From Teratosphaeria epicoccoides (taxonomy: Eukaryota > Ascomycota > Dothideomycetes > Mycosphaerellales > Teratosphaeriaceae), in the NCBI GenBank assembly GCA_021401465.1, contig JADDMT010000018.1:248001-312000 (forward strand): a stretch of 64,000 bases of DNA. The letters run 5' to 3'. Below, one piece after another: positions 10,194-21,122 of this stretch. The position numbers were made by a program, and so were the translations under genes. The notes under the pieces are model-generated. The model saw only the letters and a program-made list of their open reading frames with translations, had not been told where the DNA came from and did not search any database. How positions within the stretch are numbered: position 1 is the stretch's first letter; each line of letters begins with the position of its first letter.

Positions 10194-11725
10194 ATGAATG
10201 CATACAAGAAGGGCGACAAGGCGCACTTGTCTTGGTTCCGGGTTGCGTCTTCGTTTTGACGAAACCACGGCCTCCAACAAGCTCGACGAGAAGGTCATTG
10301 TTACCACCGTACCTGTCTCCTAGGATGGCACTGAGGAGCCTTCCGTGCAGCAAGCTGGAGTCGCGAGGGCTAAGCGTGACATCAAGGCAGCTCTCTGGGC
10401 CATTGGGATTAGTATCGCGCTTCCAATCATTCCAATGATCGCTATCGGTGCAGTCTTGCTCTACATCATATTTTACTATCGACAAGAGATTGTTCCAGGT
10501 TGGCGAGACTTAATAGTCACGGCCAACGCCGCTGAGGCCCACATCCATCGCATCAAGAGTGCGTACAATGGGTACGAAAGCTGGTATGGGAAAGGTGGTG
10601 ACCCTGCCTACCTCGTCGACTCCCCTGCAAAGACCACTGCGATAACTGTTGGGTTGGTGGGCAAGATCATACCCTACTTGAAAACCTCGATCATGGGCCT
10701 CGTCGCCTTTTTTGCGGCCCGCATGCTTATCGTCGACCCCCCCGCGGTGGTGATGGCGAGCACCTGCCGTCCCATCAACAGCTGACAATTCTGATCGTGA
10801 GTGAGGAGCAGTCTGTGATGTGCAGGATATTTACTGACCTGGCTTCTCAGAAACTACTGAATGTCAGTGGCTGGGGCCCAATGTGGGATACATGCACATA
10901 TTGTTTTACCACCAAGAAAGATCTTGCCCACCCTCTGCCCTTGGCTTGCACGTTCATATTCTTCATACCACTGCTCGAGTACGCACTTGCAAAAGAAATG
11001 CCCTCGTCTCTCTCGTTTCCACTGACCATTCACAGCTTCTTGATTTCTGCTGTCGACACCCAGTCTGGCTTTGCAACCAAGAAGACTAAAGTCGTGTTGC
11101 GAAGCAACCACACCTTCCATATTCCATAGGTTGTCCAGCTCAACAAGACCCTCTGCCCAAATGACGGCGGGAACTGCAGGGCTTGGTACGGTTTGAGTGG
11201 ATGCCATGCTCCCTTGACTGCCTCAGCGCCGACAGTGGCGACATCACGGCGTACTTGAAAGCCGATGATGAGGCATCGCGACTTTCCGCCGGGGACTCCG
11301 ACGCTCACCTGGTGCTGAACTACACGATAAATGACACTACTTACCATTCCATCGTCGTCAGCGGGACTGACAAAACCACCGACTTCAGAGCTTAGACAAT
11401 TGCCGTTTTTGCACTATGCACACCGCGAATTGACGACTGTCTCCCTGGAAGAACAGCATTGAGTCCCAGGGGCTTGGCTGATGCACACTTGAATGCTCCG
11501 GTCGTACAGCAGATTCAGAAACGGATCAAAGCCGCATTCGAAGGACCGTCAACCGACGACTCCTTCAGCTAGCGGGGAGATGATCCATCCTTGCCTTGGG
11601 GTGCGGATGGCCAGGGTCCAGAGGAAGTGCCGGCGGCCCTGGACGGGAAGTCTGACCGCAGAGTCGGGCTTGTGACGAGAGCGGACGGGGCGTGGGCGTT
11701 TGCTGTGAAGGCTGATTCGAGATGA
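10194..11725 (+). pseudogene. Decayed multi-pass membrane protein gene of a fungal orphan family
   Basis: A coherent protein can be read only across several lesions. It begins MNAYKKGDKAHLSW, shifts frame at T4 10254-10257 into DETTASNKLDEK, meets TAG at 10321, then a membrane segment (LWAIGISIALPIIPMIAIGA) and a second hydrophobic stretch (YLKTSIMGLVAFFAARML). A C7 tract (10737-10743) shifts the frame to GGDGEHLPSHQQLTIL. Two good introns follow: 10797-10850 (GTGAGT, TACTGAC, CTCAG) and 10979-11035 (GTACGC, ACTGAC, CACAG). Further on are TAG 11127, another frame change, LNYTINDTTYHSIVV, TAG 11393, ALCTPRIDDC, TAG 11570 and a final TGA. The layout (acidic N-terminus, paired membrane helices, LPSHQQLTIL, long extracellular part with spaced cysteines) resembles an uncharacterised protein family common in dothideomycetes; this is from memory. 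Conserved splice sites suggest it was functional until recently. Confidence 0.65.
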
Positions 11726-12290
11726 CATACTATTCAGCCGTATGTGATGGAGATACGAAAGTTTGAGGGAACCTAGAATGCATGGGGGCTCTAGGTTGGA
11801 TCGCTGCTCCCGTGCGCGAAGTTCAGTCGTTCTGCTATCAGTTGCAACTTTCGAGACGCTGTTCAGGTCCACCAGTGCTGCCAGACCCCTTTATTCGTGC
11901 TACGCAGCTACTCGCAGTTTAAGAGCGAACACGGTAGCTCCGAGATACGGGTAGAGCTGGCCAGCGCAGAAGCGTCGATAACATGAGAACCTTCACCATG
12001 AATGATGCATGGGACAATGATCGTTGACCAGGCACTTATTCGATGATCGTCACCCCATCCTAGTAGCGACCATGTCACAGGTAGGATTGCATCAGAAATC
12101 TCATCACAATCTTCCTCAAAAATTTGCAGCTGCATGGTACGACATGGTTCGCTGAAGTCCGTTCGGTAAGAATACCTTGAACGAGATCTAGATGGACTCG
12201 GCATCACACCCTTTGACCCGTCTGCGTTACGTCACATCCCCACCATGATGCCTTCGGCTTCACCACCACTCCGCGCTACCATTGGCAACG
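11726..12290. other. Intergenic, DLH gene promoter side
   Basis: No gene is recognised in this stretch of about 560 bases. It should contain the promoter of the dienelactone-hydrolase-family gene. Confidence 0.5.
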
Positions 12291-13382
12291 ATGATGATGA
12301 AACGTCTAAGCTCGAGAATGATGCTGATGTTCCCGAGCTCGCCGACGCAGCTCATCAAAACCACATCACCTGTCGTCACTGTTGGCTTCAAATCATCTCT
12401 TTGCCTCACACGATCAGCACTTCAACGAACCAGATTCGCCCCACCCATAAACAGCAGAAGACTTGCAACCATGTCGACGCAGTCAAAGGCTTGCTGCACT
12501 GTCCCTCCAATTGTCTCTGAAGGCTATCAGGGCAAGGGCGAGTACATCACCATCAATGGCATGAAGACGTACGCCACTGGCCCGAAGGATGCGAAGTCTG
12601 CACTCCTCATTGTGTACGATGTGAGTTTGTCGAGAGATTGTACTGCCTAAAACGTTCGGTTGTCTAACTGCTTTCGACAGATCTTCGGATTTTTCCCACA
12701 GACGATCCAGGGTGCAGATATTCTTGCGCATGAATACCAGGTGTTCATGCCAGACTTCTTCGATGGCAAGCCAGCAGACATTTCCTGGTACCCGCCAGAC
12801 ACCAAGGAGAAGGGCGAGAAGCTTGGCGCGTGAGTTGACAATGGCAATGGATGTCCTGGAGAACACTTCTGACTAGACGAAAAGGTTCTTCAAGTCCGCC
12901 GCAGCTCCTCCGAAGACTTTAGAGCGCATCCCGAAGGTTTTGAAAGAGATTGAGTCGCAGCATCCGAGCATCAAGGAGTGGGGTGTGGTTGGTTACTGTT
13001 GGGGTAAGTAAGCCGACCCTTACTATCGCGTGTGAGACACCGAATGTTTTATTGATCCTTTTCAGGCGGCAAGATTGTCAATTTGACATCTCAGCAAGGC
13101 ACTCCGTGGAAGGCAGCCGCCGCATGCCACCCAGGCATGGTCGACGCCAACGACGCCGCTGGCATTACGATCCCATTCGCCATGTTGCCGAGCAAGGATG
13201 AGTCAAAGGAGGACGTCGAGAAGTGGCAGCAACAGATCAAAACTAAGAACATTGTCCAGTGGTGGCCAAATCAGGTCCACGGCTTCATGGCGGCTCGTGG
13301 TGACCTGAAGGACCCGACAGTCAAAGCGGACTATGAGAAGGCGTATCAGCTCTTGCTCAACTTTTTCCATGAGAATATGTAG
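12291..13382 (+). CDS. Dienelactone hydrolase family protein, with mitochondrial-type leader
   Basis: Alpha/beta-hydrolase of the dienelactone hydrolase family; the natural substrate of fungal members is mostly unknown. Four exons: 12291-12620, 12681-12829, 12885-13003 and 13066-13382, with introns of 60, 55 and 62 nt and good signals. The nucleophile elbow is GYCWGG with the Cys typical of the family. The likely acid is in MLPSKDES and the catalytic His in QVHGFMAARGD. The fold begins SKACCTVPPIVSEGYQGKG. Upstream of MSTQSKACC the frame gives 60 residues with many Arg/Lys and no Asp/Glu, ending NSRRLAT, which looks like a mitochondrial presequence, so I start at the ATG triplet repeat (304 residues). 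A start at 12471 (good context aaccATG, 244 residues) would give a cytosolic form; both may be used. Confidence 0.85.
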
Positions 13383-16300
13383 GTGGGTTTCCATCTTTCA
13401 AGCCTGACCATCCTAACAATTCCTCCTACGTAATCTGTTCGCGGAACAGGAAATTTCTGATTAGAGCGTAGGAATGGAACTTCTTCCAAGCTCTAGACAG
13501 GAGCAAAGCACAATATTCGATCTTCATGAAGTGCCAAGCTGTAGTTCGCAATGTAGCCGATTCAGCCTGACTGCCAAGATGAGAAGCATGCCCGGACGCG
13601 AGCATACGTGTCTCACTTATCGACTGTTGCTCAATCAAATACTGCCCATTGATCTCACGTACTTACGTAGGCTAAGCCCCAAAGTCAGAACGCCAACGAG
13701 AGACACCGACGTGATTTTGTTGCGCTCTACCTGACACTACGGCATGCCGAGCAGGACCAAAATGGCAACAAAAATGGCCAATGCAGATTCAAAGATTGCC
13801 CTGATATCGCTGCAATCTTATCTACACCCGGATTAGCTAGATGTTGGAACGTTATAACGGCTGGTTCCCTGCAGTCTTCTTGGCTCTATGGCGCCATGGT
13901 CGCGTGCTTGCCAGCCCTACGCACTGGCTTTCCAGAGTGTGTCTGCAAAGGAGTATGGCGCAATGTCCGAGACCCGGTCTGTGGTATCAGCCATGACCTG
14001 AAGGAGCCGCGGCTAAATGGCGGCTGGGCGTATATCGGTGCACTCGCCCCCACGAAGATGCACATACGCCTACCTTTGCGATACGATAGGAAGTTAGATC
14101 TGGTATCAGCAGCCGCGTGGCGAACATGACAGCCGCTTGCTTGCGACATCTGCGCCTGCTCTTGCGCAAATGCTGCTCTAGGCCAAATATGCCGTGTTTT
14201 CGTGTGGAGCCGCACATGGGGCCTCGCAAAGTACGCTATCGATTCGTCAGCACGTTCGTCGAAGCCATCGCGCCAGATAAGCAATGCTCTTGGCGCGTTC
14301 ATAAGGCCCTGATTCAAGAGCAAGGCTGACCACCTGTCGTGCGATATCATGTAGGCAGTGCCCAAATCTTCGGAATCTTTGTCGCAGGCTCACGTACTTC
14401 GATCACTACCCAGACGGGTGATTATCACGGCTGCAAGTCGCCTCTGGTCTCGGCCCGTGGGGGGCACACCTGCGGACATCTAACCATCACTTGTTCACGC
14501 CTTGTCAACGAATCCCCTGGTCGGACGGAGTACGGATGCGGCGTTGGAGCGTGCCTGTCGGACTTTCTGCTTCGTTTGGAATGTCGTGCTGCGGAGACTG
14601 ACCCACGCGACATAACCATTCCATGCAGCGTGGCCCGACCTGAGTCACTCCACACGAGATGAAAATGCAGGGCGACGTCGCTGGATCTCCGGCCGCTCCA
14701 GCCGCTTGACAAACATCAGAGCAAAGATGAACACCATCATAGACTGCCGATGGTCTCCCACCACGAGCGCCCCACGCAATCCCCTGTCGTTTCTGAGTCT
14801 CTTGACTCAGGCTTTTTGGAGTCACTTTTGATCAGACGCGAGCTTTGCTGCCGGGGCGTGGGTGGACCCTGAGGCTGATGCCGGCAGGCCGGACACGGGG
14901 ATGCATGTGATCAATGACATGTGATCGTAAACTACATTGGGCGACTGTCGACGGATGCTTTGCATCAGCAAGTGACGCGTAAGACGATGGCGATACGTGA
15001 TGCTTAGCCCTAAAGCAGATTTGCCTCGGCTTGACAATCAGATACCTGGAACCAGACCCTGGTTGCGGCATGGAAGGCGCAGCGCTGAAGAAAAAGCTAC
15101 CGACATCTACTCAGTCATCCCATCAGTGGTTCGGAAATGTAGCTGCTTGTGTCGGTGACAAGGCTCCGTAGTCATGCCGATCAGTGGTCGTTAATTTTGC
15201 GATGAAACTACTGCATTTCGTCACCGAGACTGTTGAAGCCGTCTCCTGGACTCTCGTGGGCAACAGGGAGGACCCATCACGAAACGCAAGGTGATCGCCA
15301 TGCCAAGGTCTACTGAACCCGCCTCTGTAGCAGATCGTGGATTTGAGAATGCTCACCACTGGGCATTAGAATAATAATTACTCCATGAATAGTGCAGGTC
15401 GTGTCTAGGTTTGGACCCGCGGGTTCTGTCGCGATCACCGACAAACTTTCGACCTGCTGCGCATTCCTCATGCTCTTCAAATATGTGGAGACGTGAGAAT
15501 TAGCCTCTTTGTTTGATTAAGGCCGAGGCCCGCGAAGCTTGCAATGTTTGGCAAGAGTACAGCCAGATGAATGTGCTCTTCGGAACAGAGCAATTCGGCA
15601 GAGCGCAAGTCGTGCATCTTGGCTTCTCGAATGCAGCCTATGTGCAGCCTTGCAGGGCAAGACGAGGAAGACTGCAGGGTTGCAGCCACGCGATGAGTGG
15701 ATCATGCGGCTGGATCAGGCCGGTTGGGCGTGCTGCGACGACACCGTCGTCCAGAGTCACTTGAACGGCCATTGCGGCCCTGCTGATTCATTGCCAACGT
15801 GGCGCCACACCACTGCCTCAACTCTTCACTCTCGAATCGAGCGACATCCGAGCCCTGGTTTCCTGTGCCGCAGGTAGGACCCGGTGAATCTTCGTAGCTC
15901 CCCCGCTAACGGCCGTCAAGCTCAAATTAAGTTTATGCTCCAGAGTTGATGAGCAGAGTGGACCCTCGAAGATCGATGGTGGCTCGTGAAGGATGGCAGG
16001 CCTCGTAAAAGGAGGAGAACACTTCTTAGAATTGCTGGTCTTTGAATAGGACTGCCATCTGCATGACGTAGTGAGGTAGCACATCTGCCGTTGTCGTGCG
16101 GAGCCGTGCGGAAAGAAGCACAACTGTTGGAGTGATATTGGAGCTCTCGTCTACCAGCGGCTTTGTGATTGGCTTTCCATGCTGCCCCACACCTTCTCCC
16201 ACGCCGAAGAGCTGCCACTAATCGACAAGAGCATGAGCTCCGACCAGCGTGCACCTGGGGGGCAGAGGCGCCAAGGCGGTACAGCTAGTCTCTGGATGGT

Positions 16301-16479
16301 GTCGGTTGGGTATTGGCCGTCATGCTGGGACGGAACCCGTCAATTGCCTGTGACTTCCAGGTCGTGCTACTACTATCAACCTGCTGCATTGAGCTCCCCT
16401 ACCTTCCTTGCCCTGTCATTTGACCCTCACGTGGGTGGTACAGCATACCTTCATTGCTGCCAAAGGCAGGCCTGCTTGA
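13383..16479. other. 3.1 kb intergenic region upstream of areA
   Basis: No protein, RNA gene or transposon is recognised. Long upstream regions and long leaders are common for nitrogen regulators, so this is probably the areA promoter and 5' UTR plus neutral DNA. One HGATAR-type site (CTATCA on the plus strand, near 16373) lies about 100 bases before the start, which would be compatible with GATA-factor autoregulation but may be chance. Confidence 0.45.
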
Positions 16480-19400
16480 ATGTCTCACTTGGGTCGCGGC
16501 GGCGCCCATGAGGCTAGCATGGAAGGTTATGGAGACGTGGCGGTCGACATGCTGGGCGCAGGCGCGCAGTCGGACGAGGCGACCGACGCAGGCATTGACT
16601 TCTTCGACGGCATTGTCGACACTATTACTTCCGACACGACGTCGTCACCGCGCCATGTCCGCTTTCCTCCAGGCCGTCTGAAAAACGACAACTCCGGCTC
16701 TTCGAGTGCGATCCAGTCGCTGACATCGGTAAGCACGCTGAGCACCCTCGAGAGCAAGCTGGACCTGTCACCAAGTGAGGCGACGGTGCGGAAAGACTTC
16801 CTGCGGGAATCGTTCTTCCATACGTGGAAAGACGATGCGACTGGCTCCGCGACTGAGGCAACCAGCCCAGAAGAGATGCAGAAGAATGACCCGCTGGGTG
16901 CGCAGATGTGGAAGCTATACCACAAGACGAAGGGTCAATTGCCAAACTCGGAGAGATTGGAGAACCTCACATGGCGCATGATGTCCATGAACTTACGGCG
17001 CAAGGAGCTGAAGCGGCAGCAACAAGAGTAAGCAGAATTCCGCTCACGACCAGCAGCTGCGCCAGATGTCGCCGTAGGAGACATGTCTCGCTGCTAACCT
17101 GTACACGCCAGGGCTGCCGCTCGGCGAAACGCTGGGCAGAACCCACCCAGTGGCATCGCGCAATTACGCAAGACATCCGAGCAAGCCGCGCAAAAGACCA
17201 AAGATGATAAACAAATGAACCTCGACGACTTCATCGTTCCTGCCTCGATTGGCACGCCTACTGGAGTGTCGCCGGCCCCTTCCGGCTACAGCGCACCCGA
17301 CGGCGATGTGCCTTCGACGACTGTGACAATGTCTGCAATACCCATCAAACAGCACCAGCGCATTCAAGCAGAAGAGTTGTCGCTCGCGCGTGCGTCTGCG
17401 CCCTCAGTACCGCCGCTTGAACAATGCCGAGCCAATCAGGAATTCAATTACGTACAAAGGCACGTGCGCAAGACAAGCATAGACGAGAGACGAGTATGTA
17501 CCTGCCTCAGGCAAGATGGCGACGGTCATACTGATTATGCTCAGCCGAACAAGCGACGAGCAGAAGCGTCACCGCAGGTTCCGCCCGTCAACAATAATGC
17601 CATGATCTCCCGCGACCCTGCCGAGGAAGCTGCACTGCACGACTACTCTCTGGATCACCCAACGCCAATCGTTCATCCACAGGCACAACAGGCCCCTTTG
17701 GCGTTCAGCTTGAACACCTTTGACTTGGAGAATGACGCATCGTGCAATGAACCGATCCTCAACTCCGCTGAGTCAATGCACCGGCAATTCACCTTCTCAC
17801 CTGTTGGCTCACCTCTTCTCAACAACAGCTTCAACCAGATGTACAACGCTAACACGACCATGCCGCCGCCGCAGAGTGCGTCGAGCATGCACTCACCGGC
17901 GCATTCCGCGTATCCATCCACGACCTCGACACCACAACCCTTGCCCGAGGGTCAGGACATGCTCTTTGGAGCGCAGCAAAACCTGCTCCAGAACGGTCAC
18001 GGATCGATGTCCAACTTCCAAAATCATCAGGCTGGGCAACATGTGCAACAACGAATGCAGCAACAGCAGGAGCCGCAGTTCGTATTCAACCCTAATAGTG
18101 AGTCGGTCTTCAGCGCCATCTCGAGCTCAGCACCTACATCGAGCTTCATGCAACCGACCTTCCACATGCCTGGCCACTTGGACTTGCCTCAAAGCATGCC
18201 GGACTTCCACAATGGACTGCCCCGGCATGATAATATGTTTACCTTTGGTGGAGACGAGGATGAAGACGACGAAGACAGCATGCAGCTGCATGGTCAAAAC
18301 ATGATGCCACAGACCTACTCACCTATGGAGGACACATCTATGGATATGCAAGGCGGTATCTCATGGGAAAATTCAATGTCAAATGGATTCAACCTCACCG
18401 CGGCAAGATACCCAGGAGGGCCGCCGAGGAAGGGCGTCACGATTGGGCCCGCCGAGGTAATTCCGTCTCCGCAGGGTTGGGATCAAGGTGGTCTAGGTCG
18501 AGGTCATGGATCAGCTGCGTCCATTAGCGAGATTCGGAATCGGGGTGGCGATCCACGAACTCGAAAGATACCTCGGACGACCTCGACGCCGAATGCTGTC
18601 GGCATGGCGACTGGGATGTTCTCGATCAGGACGCAGCCACATCCTTTGTCACCGCCGGAATCTGGCTTCTCTTCCAATGCAGCATCTCGTCCCGGGAGCC
18701 CAAAGCCAGGCGGAGAGAGTAGTGGTGTGCCGACGACATGCACCAATTGCTTTACGCAAACGACCCCTTTGTGGCGACGCAATCCTGAGGGTCACCCCTT
18801 GTGCAATGCTTGCGGCTTGTTTCTGAAGCTGCATGGTGTCGTGAGACCGCTAAGTCTGAAGACCGATGTCATCAAGAAACGCAATCGTGGTAGCGGTAAC
18901 ACGGCGCCTGTTGGCAGTACCCGATCCAAGAAGGGCGGACGTAAAAACTCGGTCGCACAGAATATCACAGCTACCACGCCTACTTCTGCCAAGTCGAACA
19001 ACGACGCCGAATCGCCGAAATCTACAGCTGGCTCTAACGGAGCAGGTACGGCCGCGACAACACCCACCGGCTCAAGTGCCGGCACGGAAAAGCCCACTAA
19101 GACAGTTGTTGCGATCGCACCTGGTCCACCAAAACCTTTGGCCCAAGCGCCTGCACAACCGCCAACAAGGGCGATGGCTCCAAGAAAGGCAAGAAGGCAG
19201 AGTCGCGCGACCAATAATTACAGTTCAGCGCCCGATGCACCGATAAATGACGCGACTGAAGGCACCTCTCCAGCTAGTCAAGGCGGGCAAAGCAGTCATG
19301 ACACACCGATGCATCAGCCATCGCTTGCAGCAAATACTATGCCTTCTCATCCAAACGCTGTATCCATGCAAGCCCCTATGGTCCCTCAGGGTGGCACGCA

Positions 19401-19524
19401 GAGAGGGCCGACGCAGAATCAGCAAATGATATACATTGGGCCTAATGGAGAGCTGCCAGAGGGCATACCGTCTGGCATGGTGAATGGCCCACAGGAGTGG
19501 GAGTGGTTGACCATGAGTTTGTAA
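16480..19524 (+). CDS. areA: GATA transcription factor AreA/NIT2, global nitrogen regulator
   Basis: AreA activates genes for use of poor nitrogen sources when ammonium and glutamine are low. Three exons: 16480-17027, 17112-17493 and 17545-19524, 969 residues. The 84-nt first intron has GTAAGC and GCTAAC. The 51-nt second intron (GTATGT, TACTGAT, CTCAG) contains no stop and is a multiple of three, so it could be missed. The fungal nitrogen-regulator N-terminal domain (about 138-170, DPLGAQMWKLYHKTKGQLPN) is present, followed by MNLDDFIVP, VRKTSIDERR and SPQVPPVNNNAMISRDP. The single zinc finger is C709-X2-C712-X17-C730-X2-C733 with TTPLWRRNPEG and the basic tail KTDVIKKRNRGSG. The C-terminus WEWLTMSL is the conserved motif needed for binding the repressor Nmr. 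A stop codon directly precedes the start ATG. Known AreA control also includes mRNA stability, nuclear export and Nmr. Confidence 0.96.
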
Positions 19525-21122
19525 AGGCTCATCCACGTGGGCTAGACTGCTGAGATGTAACCACCCGTTGCTCGATGCGCGCACCCTGGACTATGAACGC
19601 AGATGATGAGCAGTGGCGTCTGCTTTCTGTGCCAGCACACCCAGAAATTTTTCGGGATATACCTGAGCATGCTTTTGGAGCGATTTTTCGGCTTCCTCGA
19701 ATGATACCCCATACATGATCGAAGAGCGGCCTGGATTTTGGAGACGAGTTTTTGTCACGCGGGTTTCGTGCTTGACTTGAAGACTTGACTTTTTGTATAT
19801 AGATCGATGCTTGCCCACCTGCACGCACTGAACTTACACCGGAGCACAGGGTGATTGATTTTTCGCCAAGGATTTGTTTACAGTTGTCAGAACTGGGATG
19901 ATTGTTGTGTTGGATGATAGAGACGCTATGGCAACTGGCTTGTGCGCCATATAATGATTGAACGAGACTTGAATGCTCGATCAGTCGCCTGGTCTGAGCA
20001 CGATACCCAGGTACTGCCCATGACCATCTTCATCCCAACCTCCTCGTTGCAAGTTGAAAAGGGTGTCGCGTGTAGCTCCCAGCCACGTGCCTTCCCCCTC
20101 CGGCGTTCTCCAGCTGCCCCTTGAAAGCGTACCAAACATCGACGACATCACTACCCATGCCAACGTACGGGATTCACCACCTAAGACTTTTGCATATCGA
20201 GCGACTGAACTGCAACGTGACCAGACATGGTTCACGTCCGCCAAGAATCCACCTCTCTCCAAATCTTGCCACAGGTATGGCCCACCGCCACTGACCGCAC
20301 TTGACGTCGGCCTTCCACAAGTTGTAGCCGCTTGAGAGCTGATCGGCGCTGCTGCACGCACGGCTCCAGCAAAGTCTCAGCTGCAAGCACACCTCCGTTG
20401 CTCGTGCCTTTGTGCCGGAATGCGAACACGAGGTTCATGCACCTCAGGCAGGAAACCGCGTGAAGGTCGCGGGGTTGCGCTAAGGAAGACCTCGGCAGCG
20501 GGACAAAAGACTCCTGGCTAAAAATAAGTAATCGATGTTTGTCTCTCCAGCTGACGGTACAAGGGTATATCACCTGCGCGGTCGGAGATAATCGTGCGTC
20601 GCGAGAGACATTGCGGATATCCAGAAGCGGACGTGCCGATCGTCCTTGTTACAGCATGAGATTTTGAGCCATATTGGCGCGCGCCTGTTCCGCAAGATTC
20701 CTGGGTCCTTGCTCGCTCGGTGATCCCGACTTGGCAGGTGCCACCGTGCGCCGCAGGCGCAAGTCAGGTCTGCTGCTGCTGCTGGTTGCTCTGTAAGCAG
20801 CTCATGGATGGGAGACTGCCCTGCCTGGTCTTGCTTGGCAGGGCTTGCGTCTGCATGTGGTAGGGAAAAAGGCAAGAGTTCATACGATGATGATGCATTA
20901 ACATGCAAGAGCGCGATCTCGTCATCCTCATGCCCAGGAATGCGTTCAAACCAGCTCCGTCCGCTATGCCAGAACTCTCGCCTAACCCAACAAGTGGAAG
21001 GAACGCCAACGTCTACTGCCTCGCCTCTGATGCCCGCTCGTTCTCCTGACGGCCCTCTGTGCGGCAAAGATATTTACAATGGCACTTGTTACTTCCTCAT
21101 CCTTGACCTCAGGCCGGGCACA
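19525..21122. other. Intergenic between convergent areA and nimA
   Basis: This 1.6-kb region receives the 3' ends of two convergent genes. Open frames on the minus strand (for example 20570-21067) show no recognisable motif. No repeat array is seen apart from a short CTG run near 20772. Confidence 0.5.

Noticed and set aside
13886..14365. A 159-codon minus-strand frame upstream of areA
   Set aside because: It has no ATG at its start, composition is not protein-like and no motif is seen.
20570..21067. A 165-codon minus-strand frame downstream of nimA
   Set aside because: No ATG in good context, no recognisable domain, and it lies in the 3' region of two convergent genes.
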